DNA of 64,000 nucleotides. It comes from a virus. The notes beneath the pieces are model-generated. The model worked only from the letters and a program-made list of their open reading frames with translations. It searched no databases and was not told the DNA's origin. The position numbers were made by a program, and so were the translations under genes. The stretch spans positions 1 through 64,000 of the IMG/VR virus record IMGVR_UViG_3300007735_000780; one strand, written 5' to 3'. How positions within the stretch are numbered: position 1 is the stretch's first letter; each line of letters begins with the position of its first letter. Of this stretch, positions 51,678 through 59,313 are shown piece by piece.

Positions 51678-52169
51678 TTATTTTGCTTTTGAAGGACGAA
51701 TTTTCCAATTGTCAATATATTTTAATTCTTGTTCTTTTTTACATTTTAAAGTCACAGTATTCACATTAATTTGCAACTTATTAGCCGCTTCAATACATGA
51801 ATTATAAATTTCTCCAGTTTGGATATTTAAAATTTTTTTACCTAAATTTCTTTTAAATCTATTATCTTTCCAAACTTTTTTTAAAGATTCACTTTTTTTA
51901 TTTTTAGATTCTTCTGAGTATGAAATAGGGCCTCCGCCTCCGTTGTTTTTATTAGTTAATCTAAACCCCCAAGATTTAAATAATGATATATAATATTTTT
52001 CCCAAAATTTCCATTCCTCAGTAGGAATTTCATCTATAACTTCTAATAATGTATCTTTTCCATAAAGACGTTTATGTTGATAACTCCTATGTAATTTTTT
52101 ATTTTTGGTTTTTCCAATATAAAAAGGAACATTATCTCCTTTATGTAAGTAATATATTATTGTTTCCAT
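51678..52169 (-). CDS. GIY-YIG homing endonuclease, upstream of the dehydrogenase
   Basis: 163 residues. The GIY motif is degenerate ('IIYYLHKGDNVPFYIGK': YYL for GIY, YIG at 17-19), Arg28 lies in 'LHRSYQH', and a Glu in 'EEWKFWEKYYISLF' is positioned as the metal ligand. A short NUMOD3-like stretch ('GPISYSEESKNKKSESLKK') and a NUMOD1-type end ('QTGEIYNSCIEAANKLQINVNTV') follow. It is a selfish DNA-cutting element. Its C-terminal module is similar to that of the enzyme at 47686-48327, so the two may be related invaders. A near-match promoter element lies four bases upstream. Confidence 0.87.
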   Translation of the reverse strand: METIIYYLHKGDNVPFYIGKTKNKKLHRSYQHKRLYGKDTLLEVIDEIPTEEWKFWEKYYISLFKSWGFRLTNKNNGGGGPISYSEESKNKKSESLKKVWKDNRFKRNLGKKILNIQTGEIYNSCIEAANKLQINVNTVTLKCKKEQELKYIDNWKIRPSKAK

Positions 52170-52173
52170 ACAT

Positions 52174-52183
52174 ACATAAATAT
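52174..52183 (-). promoter_or_regulatory. Possible late promoter element (two mismatches)
   Basis: Sense strand ATATTTATGT, 4 bases before the endonuclease start at 52169. The weakest member of the set. Confidence 0.25.
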
Positions 52184-52199
52184 ATGGAGTCGCAGTAAA

Positions 52200-52221
52200 G
52201 GAGCTGCCCTAAGACAGCTCC
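52200..52221. terminator. Hairpin, possible bidirectional terminator
   Basis: Perfect 7-bp stem GGAGCTG/CAGCTCC (52200-52206 with 52215-52221). The T-run is strong on the plus-strand side (ATTTTTAGTTTTT) and only TTTA on the minus-strand side, so termination of the cargo unit here is plausible but not certain. Confidence 0.55.
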
Positions 52222-52243
52222 ATTTTTAGTTTTTAGTTAAAGC

Positions 52244-52262
52244 GACCGGCTATGAATCGGTC
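52244..52262. other. Second hairpin in the same gap
   Basis: 5-bp stem GACCG/CGGTC (52244-52248 with 52258-52262). It follows the 276-residue gene stop by 13 bases on the sense strand, then comes GCTTTAAC. Weak terminator or RNA-stabilising hairpin. Confidence 0.35.
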
Positions 52263-52274
52263 TATATGTTTATT

Positions 52275-53105
52275 TTATCGTTCTACATAATTGTGTCCAC
52301 CTTGATCCCATTCAATACTAGGATAAGATTTATTTAATTTAGAATTAGGTGCTATTTTTTTAATAAAATCTTTCATAGCTAAGTATATATCATCACCGGC
52401 TGCAGAATTTTTCTCATCTGGAGGATAAGTTGTAAAAAAATTTGGGATATGAGTGTTTTTTTCATATTGTTTAACCCATTCTGTCATTTTGCTAAGGAGT
52501 TTTTTGCCTTCATCAGGAGTTAATTGTTTATCATTAACCCATCCATCTATCCATTTTTTGGCGTAAATAACGCCTGGGTCTTTGCTATAGTCTTTGCCAA
52601 AACCAAATATTTCATTTGTTTGGTTTTCAACTAAGGCTTTCTTTTTTGAATTATATTGGGCCTCAGTAATTACACCTGCTAATTTTTGCATTTTAAGGAA
52701 TGATTCATTTAATGCTTCTTCTTTCATTCCATCATCACTCATTTCCATTTGAGCAGTTACATCTGCTTCATCAACAGGAGCATCTTCTGTTTTTGCATCA
52801 GTTACTACTTTTTCTTTTTTATCCTTTTTAGCCCTCATTTTTTCAAGTATTTTATTAGCTTTTTTACTATAGTTTTCAAGGGCTTTAATTTCATTTTGAA
52901 TTTCTTTTACTTTGGTTTCATCAACCATTTCTTTAAGATCTTCATTTTCACTAATTCTATTTAGTCTTTCTTTGCGTACTTTAATTGCTTCTTCACAAGC
53001 ATTAACTTTAGCTTGTTGAGATGCTTCATTAGCTGTTTGATCAATTTCACGAATATATTCATTAATAGATTCTCTTATAAGGGAACGTAATTTTTCTACT
53101 TGCAT
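52275..53105 (-). CDS. Putative capsid-cargo protein with leader and coiled coil
   Basis: 276 residues. The leader 'MQVEKLRSLIRESINEYIREID' holds three (I/L)-x-E sites (LIRE, SINE, YIRE). Residues 25-105 are a Lys/Glu-rich coiled coil, then an acidic stretch ('DAKTEDAPVDEADVTAQMEM'). 'SFLKMQKLAGVITEAQYNSKKKALVEN' at about 143-168 is a second leader-like helix. The C-terminal domain (about 175-276) has 'YAKKWIDGWVNDKQLTPDEGKKLLSKMTEWV' and could be separated from the rest by cleavage. No family is recognised. Confidence 0.72.
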   Translation of the reverse strand: MQVEKLRSLIRESINEYIREIDQTANEASQQAKVNACEEAIKVRKERLNRISENEDLKEMVDETKVKEIQNEIKALENYSKKANKILEKMRAKKDKKEKVVTDAKTEDAPVDEADVTAQMEMSDDGMKEEALNESFLKMQKLAGVITEAQYNSKKKALVENQTNEIFGFGKDYSKDPGVIYAKKWIDGWVNDKQLTPDEGKKLLSKMTEWVKQYEKNTHIPNFFTTYPPDEKNSAAGDDIYLAMKDFIKKIAPNSKLNKSYPSIEWDQGGHNYVER

Positions 53106-53126
53106 TTTATTTAAGTTTTATTTTGT

Positions 53127-53136
53127 TTATAAATAT
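53127..53136 (-). promoter_or_regulatory. Candidate late promoter element
   Basis: Exact ATATTTATAA on the sense strand, 21 bases before the start at 53105. Confidence 0.5.
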
Positions 53137-53139
53137 TAA

Positions 53140-54723
53140 TTAAACTGTTTTCTTTTCAACTTTTTGATTTAATTTAAAATTTCTTACACCTTTAATAACC
53201 CTAATATCTTGTAATAATTGTTGTAAATCTTCATCTTTAAATCCAGAAGGATAAGGATGCGGATCAACTTTTATTTTAATAATAGTACCATAATTTTCAT
53301 TATTAGTAGCATATTCGTTTGGGTTTATGTCTTCAGAAGACACAATTGTAATACCTGGTAAAGAACGAATGTCAGACATTATGTCCTTTTGAGGGCGTTC
53401 TCTAGTATCTGTGTAAAGGATACCTTCAAGATTGTATTGGGTTGATTCTTCTTTTAAAATTTTAACTTTTAAAGTACCATCACCTTTAACAACTCTATGC
53501 CATTCACCAGCAGGTATTCTAATTGGTTTATTTATAGAAACAGGTAATTGGTTTTCGAGTTGGATTTTCCAATTTGTATCACCAATAATTTCTATAATGC
53601 GGTTTTCTTTATCACGATGCCATTTTAATTCAATAGGATCGATGTTTTCGTTAAATTCACGAAGGATGTATTTATCTGTTGTTTTGAGATCTTTGTAGGG
53701 ACGTTTTTCTTCTGTTAAACCCAAATCAGACAAATCTATATCATCTACATTATCTTCATCATCATTAGAAAGAGAACTCATAGTTTTTTCAGCATCTTTT
53801 TTCTGTAAGTATACTTGCATTCTTTCTAATTTATCTTCAATCCAAGCAATTTGATCTTCACTTAAAGGTCTATCACCTACAACATTACTTATAAATGAAA
53901 AGAATTCATTTGGTTCTAATTTAAAAACCGATACATAAAATATAACGAATGTTCTTGGGTCAATATCTGGAGGAGTAAATGCTTTGTATATAACTTTTAG
54001 TTTTTCAAATATAATTGGGCCGTAACGAATATCTTCAGGTTCATATTCTAATCTATCAACTTTATCAACTGTGGCTTGTCTTTCTTCACCACTACCTTTT
54101 AATCCGGTTTGAGCTAAAATACTCCAATAACCTTTTAAAATTTCATGGACCAACATTGGAAAACAAATTGCTTCAGCAATAATTTTAGGACCTTCATTTT
54201 CAGTTACAATTTGAGATTTACCACCAGCTAAATTTCGACCTGAAGCAATAGCGGCAAGCATCATGTTTATGGCTTGATCATCATTGTATATACCAAAAAC
54301 TTGTTTCATTAATTCATTATACTTGTCATATAATGATGAATTAATAGAACGTATTTGTTGTATTACACTTTCTTTTTCAAATAAAGAATATAATTCTTCA
54401 ACAGATGCTCCTTGAGCTAAAGCATTAGAAACTCGTCGTTGTTTCTCATATGGATTATATTCTTCAAGAGTAACATTACTAACTATTCTAGCTTCTACAT
54501 CAATATTATCTGATACTAAAGTAGGATAATGATCCTTAACTATATCAATAGCTAACTGTGATAATTGAGACTTATATGGTGCTTCAATTGAAATTACAAG
54601 ACTTAATAATTCTTGAGAAGATCTCATCATTTGCATAAGACTTTTTCCTCTAATTTTTTCAGAGGATTTAGCCTTTAGCTTAGCTATGATTTCAGGATCA
54701 AATATGTCTTGATACTTAGGCAT
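53140..54723 (-). CDS. Large virion-region protein with cupin-like 'WHRD' domain
   Basis: 527 residues. Residues 1-320 are helical ('SLMQMMRSSQELLSLVISIE', 'GIYNDDQAINMMLAAIASGRNLAGGKS') with no recognised family. At about 370-430 lies 'ELKWHRDKENRIIEIIGDTNWKIQ', then 'NKPIRIPAGEWHRVVKGDGTLKVKI', a double-stranded beta-helix (cupin) pattern with two W-H-R motifs, which I have met as a small domain in virion-associated proteins of large phages. The C-terminal 90 residues form an alpha/beta domain ('VDPHPYPSGFKDEDLQQLLQDI'). It is coupled by TAATG to a small leader-bearing gene upstream. Confidence 0.72.
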   Translation of the reverse strand: MPKYQDIFDPEIIAKLKAKSSEKIRGKSLMQMMRSSQELLSLVISIEAPYKSQLSQLAIDIVKDHYPTLVSDNIDVEARIVSNVTLEEYNPYEKQRRVSNALAQGASVEELYSLFEKESVIQQIRSINSSLYDKYNELMKQVFGIYNDDQAINMMLAAIASGRNLAGGKSQIVTENEGPKIIAEAICFPMLVHEILKGYWSILAQTGLKGSGEERQATVDKVDRLEYEPEDIRYGPIIFEKLKVIYKAFTPPDIDPRTFVIFYVSVFKLEPNEFFSFISNVVGDRPLSEDQIAWIEDKLERMQVYLQKKDAEKTMSSLSNDDEDNVDDIDLSDLGLTEEKRPYKDLKTTDKYILREFNENIDPIELKWHRDKENRIIEIIGDTNWKIQLENQLPVSINKPIRIPAGEWHRVVKGDGTLKVKILKEESTQYNLEGILYTDTRERPQKDIMSDIRSLPGITIVSSEDINPNEYATNNENYGTIIKIKVDPHPYPSGFKDEDLQQLLQDIRVIKGVRNFKLNQKVEKKTV

Positions 54724-54980
54724 TACTTTTTATTTTTAAGCATTTTAGCGTATCTATTTCTTATTTTTTCAGCTACCTTTTCAGCTGCTTTTTCTGCTTT
54801 TTCTTTTTCTCTTGTACCAGGTTCTGGGGTTGTTCCAAATTCATCATCCTCTGGAGAGGTTTTACGCTTTGGTTTGGTTTCAGTATCAGTTTCAGGTTTA
54901 GCAGGAGCAGTTTGAGGTGCTTCAGCTAATACTCTTTCAATTTCTTCCTTAATAATTTTTTTAAGTTCTGTAAGTTTCAT
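54723..54980 (-). CDS. Small leader-bearing protein, putative internal head protein
   Basis: 85 residues. The leader 'MKLTELKKIIKEEIERVLAE' ends in the L-x-E site VLAE (Glu20). The mature part is short, Pro/Thr-rich and then basic and helical ('PETDTETKPKRKTSPEDDEF', 'EKAEKAAEKVAEKIRNRYAK'). Size and composition are like T4 internal proteins IPI-IPIII, which enter the head through a similar leader and are injected with DNA. It has its own promoter element and is coupled by TAATG to the 527-residue protein. Confidence 0.75.
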   Translation of the reverse strand: MKLTELKKIIKEEIERVLAEAPQTAPAKPETDTETKPKRKTSPEDDEFGTTPEPGTREKEKAEKAAEKVAEKIRNRYAKMLKNKK

Positions 54981-54992
54981 ATTTTTGTTTAT

Positions 54993-55002
54993 TTATAAAT
55001 AT
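54993..55002 (-). promoter_or_regulatory. Candidate late promoter element
   Basis: Exact ATATTTATAA on the sense strand, 12 bases before the start at 54980. Confidence 0.5.
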
Positions 55003-55637
55003 TATTTAGTTTTTCCCCATTTTTTTCCTTTACCAGGTGTTTTACACTGTGATGGTGTAGGACGACATGAAGGATATTTGGCTCGTTTTTCACCTTCTTT
55101 TCTACCACAAGGTTTACATTTGCCGTTTCTACAAGTATTGCAATCTACCCATCCACCTTCTTTACCTGGAGCACCTTTGCGTTTGAACCAGGTACGGAGT
55201 GTTTCTTTTTGTTTTTCGGTTAATTGTTCTTCTTCCTTTAAATCTTTCCAAATTTCACCCTTACGACACCTAACAATTGCTCCTGATTTGTAAGCAGAAG
55301 GTTTATCGTATTTGCGATCAGCAATACGTTTGCAACGGTCTGCTTTCTTTTCTAAAAGAAGCTGTTTTAGTATGTCTGTAAGTTTTACTTCAGATATATT
55401 TTTTTTCTTTTTAATAAATTCTAATATTTTTATAATATCACTTAATTTTTTTAAAAAAATCTTAAATTCTTGTGGGTTATTTTTTATATATTCTGCTCCT
55501 AAATCAATAAAACCATTTATAGCATTATCAACAATTAATGTGTATTCTTTATAAAGATTAGGTTTAATTTCTTTTATATCTAGTAAAAGAGTATCTATCT
55601 TATTAGAAAGTGGTTTTATTTGATCAAAATTACTCAT
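55002..55637 (-). CDS. Two-part protein: helical N-terminus, internal leader, Cys-rich C-terminus
   Basis: 211 residues. Residues 1-92 are helical. A leader-like stretch 'VKLTDILKQLLLEKK' at about 100-114 ends in an L-x-E site. The C-terminal 95 residues form a conserved basic Cys-rich domain seen in large phages and giant viruses: 'RCKRIADRKYDKPSAYKSGAIVRCRKGEIW', then 'TLRTWFKRKGAPGKEGGWVDCNTCRNGKCKPCGRKEGEKRAKYP' and 'GKGKKWGKT'. I know the pattern but no function. A gp21-type cut at the internal leader would release the Cys-rich part, probably DNA-binding from its charge. Confidence 0.78.
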   Translation of the reverse strand: MSNFDQIKPLSNKIDTLLLDIKEIKPNLYKEYTLIVDNAINGFIDLGAEYIKNNPQEFKIFLKKLSDIIKILEFIKKKKNISEVKLTDILKQLLLEKKADRCKRIADRKYDKPSAYKSGAIVRCRKGEIWKDLKEEEQLTEKQKETLRTWFKRKGAPGKEGGWVDCNTCRNGKCKPCGRKEGEKRAKYPSCRPTPSQCKTPGKGKKWGKTK

Positions 55638-55770
55638 TTTCTATGTTAAAATCTTTTTTTATTTTTTCTATTAAATCTGAAAGATTTTGATTGATTTTAG
55701 AAGCTTTTTGATTTTTTTCTTCTAAAATTATTTCTTCTTTAATGATTTGTTTTAATTCTGATTTTTTCAT
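55630..55770 (-). CDS. Leader-only small protein, 46 residues
   Basis: ATG at 55770. It reads MKKSELKQIIKEEIILEEKN, then 'QKASKINQNLSDLIEKIKKD'. The first 14 residues are identical to the leader of the gene at 48467-48979. An (I/L)-x-E site (ILE, Glu17) leaves only about 29 residues, so it is either a tiny internal protein or a decayed cargo gene that kept its leader. Its stop overlaps the next start by eight bases (ATGAGTAA), so translation is coupled. Confidence 0.65.
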   Translation of the reverse strand: MKKSELKQIIKEEIILEEKNQKASKINQNLSDLIEKIKKDFNIENE

Positions 55771-55799
55771 AGTAAAGTATTTTTAATATGTCTGTAAGT

Positions 55800-58394
55800 T
55801 TAGGCACGGTTTTTTAATCTATGTTTTAATTCATTCATTGATTCCGGATCTGCTTCAGCATGTAATGCTAACATTACTTTTGCATTTTCAGTTAAATCTC
55901 TTTGTCTTAACTGAGTTGCAAGATCGTCTGGACTTGGTATTCTAAAAGAAGTATTTGGGGTAATTATGTAGTGTTGATTACCAGGTTGAAAAACAGCTGA
56001 TCCTACATAGTTTCCGTTTCTTAAACGAATAATATAAAATTTAGAATTACCTGCAGAAATTGTTTCTTCAACTCTTCCTCCATATGGTCTTAAGATGTTA
56101 TTCCTACGAGATGCACCTCTGTCAACTGCATATCTTCCAAGAATTGTTCCAGATGATAATGTATTTCGTACATTTTGAGGTAGGCTATTAAATCCACCTG
56201 TTAGTCCAAATTGTTCAATTCTAGTTGCAACTTCAGGGTTTGCAGCAGCAGCAGCTGGGGCTTGTATAGGTGCTTCACCACGTGCTGGTCTTCCTCTTCT
56301 TCTAATAGGAGCAAGAACTCGTTCTTGACCTGGTTCTTGACCGGGGGCATTAACTGTTGTTGCTTGTGTTCCAATAAACTGAGCAGCAGCTCGAGGAGGG
56401 AAATTATAATTTATTAATCGGCCTGTATTATTAGATATTATTTTACTATTTCTAGAATTAATTCTGTTTAATAGTATATATTTGTCTTCTACAACTACAG
56501 CTATCCATCTTTCACCTAGTGGAGGATTAGCAGCAATTATATTCTTTTTATTTTGTGTTTGCCATCCAGAATTATTTAGTACTCTAATAATTTCATCATC
56601 ATTATATACCCATCCTTTTCCTCTTGCATATTCAAAATATTCTCTAGTAGCTTGTGCATCATCAGCAAAATTGTAACTTCCTCTATTACGTCTCCAATCA
56701 TTACTATCTAAATCAAAATATGCACTTGCACGTAAACCACCTTCTATTTTTTCGTTTTTAATTAAATACATTCCATCATCTGTAATGATTACAACATGAG
56801 GTACTCTACTAAATTCAACTATCCTATTATTAATAGGAATATTTTTTATTAAACGAATAAATGTTTCTTTATCAACTGAATCAGGAATACCTGTACTTAC
56901 TAGTTGTAAAACATTATTTTGAAAACCATCATTTTCTGATTCTTCATTAAACAATCTTTGAACTTCTTCACTGTCAAAAGGAATAGGTGTAATTTTATTG
57001 TCTACAATTTTATAAGAAGTAAAACTGTTAGAGTCAATTAAAATTTGTCCATTTTCTGTGTTTTTTAATACTATGGCTGAGTCAGGATCATTTTTAGCTT
57101 TTTCTAAAACTCGATTTATAACTGATTTATCAATTGCTTCTTGGGATGCTAATTTAAGAATAGTTTTAAAAGGAATAGTATCAATGTCTGGATAATCGAT
57201 TAAGAATTTAGAGGTACGTTTATTTAGTTTAATATTAGGGTAATCAGCATCGGCTGTATATACTCCTACTTGTAAATCATCTCCAAATGTTAATAAAACT
57301 ATAGCTTCACCATTTGCAGTGACATACATTCTTTCATTATCTTTAAGTTTCCATTTGTCTAATTTAACTAATAACTTTTTAACATCAAATGAAAATGTTT
57401 CTTTTTTTAAAAAGTCTAAATCTATTTTATCTCTCATATTAGCCATAATAGATTTTCTATCTTGGTTTGAGAATTTATCTAGATTTTTTAATAAAACTTC
57501 CTTTTCAATAATATCAGAATTTATAGCTATGAATTCAGCTAATTGAGGGTATTCTGGAAGGTATTTGGCTACAAATTCATCATTTTCAATGTCATCAAAA
57601 AGATCCCTATCGTTTTTTCTAGCAACCAAATACTGCTTTTTCATCTCAAACGGGAATTGAGACCATTCTCTATAAGTAGCAGCTTTATTTTTATAAGCTT
57701 GAGTTATTTTTTCAGAACTTGATAATGGAATATATTTTAAAATATTATTAAGGTTAGGCACTTCAGAAAGCCAAGGAACTTGTCTTACTAAACTGTTAAA
57801 ATCCATAGGATCTGACTCATATGGAGAATTTTTTCTATTAGTAAAAACATATCTTTTACTTTCACTAGGTACATCTCTAACCTGTATTGCTACAAAACTT
57901 AATGCATCATCTGATGATAAATTAGTATTTTTAGCTAAATAAAATGTAGGATACCCTCTATCTGCACTGTATCTATAATTACCATATGATCCTCTGGTTA
58001 TACACCATTTTTCACCTTGTCCAAAATTAATACAATTTCCCTCTTTACTACCATTGTAAATAACAATAGTATTGTTGTCATTATTATAAACAACGTCTGG
58101 GGTAATGTCTGCTTCTTCAGGTGCATCTGCACCTGCTGATTTAGAAACTAATTTTATTAATTGTGATAAAGAATACTTACGTAAATCTTTTTCAGTAATT
58201 TTAGGTGAATTTTTTAATTGATCAAAACGATTAATGTATGACTTTAATTGATCATCTGTTATCTGAATGTTTAAATCATCGGCTTCTTCTTTGAATTTAG
58301 CCATTAAATTTCGTAATTCACCCTCAGAATACTCGTTAAGAGGAAACAAGTTATGAACAACGTGTATTATAAATTTTTTAGTATTGCTATTCAC
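55800..58394 (-). CDS. Large protein with GEKWCITR motif, function unknown
   Basis: 864 residues, with GTG as the start codon (58392-58394). The N-terminal 100 residues are helical. At 120-170 the sequence 'NCINFGQGEKWCITRGSYGNYRYSADRGYPTFYLAKN ... SFVAIQV' gives Cys121, Trp130-Cys131 and a Tyr/Arg-rich loop. Similar 'G-x-K-W-C-x' domains recur in uncharacterised large-phage proteins. Beta-rich repeats follow (about 360-660: 'VLKNTENGQILIDSNSFTSY', 'GEAIVLLTFGDDLQVGVYT', 'ERWIAVVVEDKYILLNR'), then an Ala/Pro/Arg linker (about 680-715) and a C-terminal domain. It has its own promoter element. It could be an enzyme or a large injected protein; the sequence does not decide. Confidence 0.75.
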   Translation of the reverse strand: MNSNTKKFIIHVVHNLFPLNEYSEGELRNLMAKFKEEADDLNIQITDDQLKSYINRFDQLKNSPKITEKDLRKYSLSQLIKLVSKSAGADAPEEADITPDVVYNNDNNTIVIYNGSKEGNCINFGQGEKWCITRGSYGNYRYSADRGYPTFYLAKNTNLSSDDALSFVAIQVRDVPSESKRYVFTNRKNSPYESDPMDFNSLVRQVPWLSEVPNLNNILKYIPLSSSEKITQAYKNKAATYREWSQFPFEMKKQYLVARKNDRDLFDDIENDEFVAKYLPEYPQLAEFIAINSDIIEKEVLLKNLDKFSNQDRKSIMANMRDKIDLDFLKKETFSFDVKKLLVKLDKWKLKDNERMYVTANGEAIVLLTFGDDLQVGVYTADADYPNIKLNKRTSKFLIDYPDIDTIPFKTILKLASQEAIDKSVINRVLEKAKNDPDSAIVLKNTENGQILIDSNSFTSYKIVDNKITPIPFDSEEVQRLFNEESENDGFQNNVLQLVSTGIPDSVDKETFIRLIKNIPINNRIVEFSRVPHVVIITDDGMYLIKNEKIEGGLRASAYFDLDSNDWRRNRGSYNFADDAQATREYFEYARGKGWVYNDDEIIRVLNNSGWQTQNKKNIIAANPPLGERWIAVVVEDKYILLNRINSRNSKIISNNTGRLINYNFPPRAAAQFIGTQATTVNAPGQEPGQERVLAPIRRRGRPARGEAPIQAPAAAAANPEVATRIEQFGLTGGFNSLPQNVRNTLSSGTILGRYAVDRGASRRNNILRPYGGRVEETISAGNSKFYIIRLRNGNYVGSAVFQPGNQHYIITPNTSFRIPSPDDLATQLRQRDLTENAKVMLALHAEADPESMNELKHRLKNRA

Positions 58395-58416
58395 CTTATA
58401 AAATTTTTAATGTCTT

Positions 58417-58426
58417 TTATAAATAT
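58417..58426 (-). promoter_or_regulatory. Candidate late promoter element
   Basis: Exact ATATTTATAA on the sense strand, 22 bases before the GTG start at 58394. It supports that GTG as the true start. Confidence 0.5.
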
Positions 58427-58433
58427 GTAACAT

Positions 58434-58682
58434 TCATTCTTCATTTTTAGGATGAAACCAATTAGAACACCATTTAGATGGGTCTTTAATTTGGTTTCCT
58501 TCATCATCTACTAATTCATTAGTACCCTTATATTTTTGGTATTCTTTATTATTACAATAATGTTTATCATCTTCCATGTAATAATATTCACAAACGTGAC
58601 AACCAAATCCTACAGGTGAGTACATGTAAGGAGGATATTTTTCCTCCTTTCCTTCTTTTAATATGTCTATTAGTTTAATCAT
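58434..58682 (-). CDS. Four-cysteine protein, possibly HiPIP-like redox protein, with short leader
   Basis: 82 residues. The N-terminus 'MIKLIDILKEGK' is leader-like with L-x-E at Glu10. Cysteines at 28, 31, 43 and 72 are arranged as 'FGCHVCEYYY', 'HYCNN' and 'KWCSNWF'. A C-x2-C-x-Y-Y start and a W-C-x-x-W end resemble high-potential iron-sulfur proteins, though spacing before the last Cys is longer than usual. A zinc site is the alternative. It abuts the next upstream gene by one base. Confidence 0.65.
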   Translation of the reverse strand: MIKLIDILKEGKEEKYPPYMYSPVGFGCHVCEYYYMEDDKHYCNNKEYQKYKGTNELVDDEGNQIKDPSKWCSNWFHPKNEE

Positions 58683-58683
58683 A

Positions 58684-59313
58684 TCACCAAAATCCTGAAA
58701 ATGTTGTTTTAAAGCCTAATAATTTTGCATAACGAGGTAATCTGCAACTCCAATATGAAGCTTTAGTTCTATCTTTCTTTTGAGCACATTTGTGACGAGC
58801 AGCAAATGCTTTACGTGCTTTAGGGTTATTCAGTTTAGCAGACATACCTGCTTGACCAAATGATACTTTTTTAATTCCTCCACCTGGTTTTCTTACGTAT
58901 ACATAAAACTTTTTAGAACCACCACGTTTTGGTTTACCAATTGGGGGTTGTTTCTTTTCTTCCTCTAATTCAGCTTCAGTTAATAATTCCATCATTGGAT
59001 AATCAAGTGGAACAACTTCACCTTCATACATTCCAAAACGTCCAATATCTGTGGTTTCAAATAGCTTTTTATCAATATCTTGTAATTCAATTACACCTTT
59101 TTTCCACAATAAACGTGTTTCATGAATCAATTCAATATGTGCCTTAGAACCAGGTCTAAAAACATTATCATGAATTTGAATTTTATTGTCTAAATGATAT
59201 CTAAGGTTTTCTGAAATGGGCATTTCATATTGCTTAGACTCGTTTAGTGTAGGAGCAGCTGTAGGCTGTTCGGTTAGTGTTTTTTTAATTATTTCTATAA
59301 GGCGTTGTTTCAT
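58684..59313 (-). CDS. Conserved virion-type protein with leader
   Basis: 209 residues. The leader 'MKQRLIEIIKKTLTE' ends in the L-x-E site TLTE (Glu15). The C-terminal 80 residues carry a basic block I know from structural proteins of T4-like marine phages: 'KKFYVYVRKPGGGIKKVSFGQAGMSAKLNNPKARKAFAARHKC', then 'KASYWSCRLPRY'. Basic charge and two Cys suggest binding to DNA or the core. Its start overlaps the stop of the upstream gene by four bases. Confidence 0.75.
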   Translation of the reverse strand: MKQRLIEIIKKTLTEQPTAAPTLNESKQYEMPISENLRYHLDNKIQIHDNVFRPGSKAHIELIHETRLLWKKGVIELQDIDKKLFETTDIGRFGMYEGEVVPLDYPMMELLTEAELEEEKKQPPIGKPKRGGSKKFYVYVRKPGGGIKKVSFGQAGMSAKLNNPKARKAFAARHKCAQKKDRTKASYWSCRLPRYAKLLGFKTTFSGFW

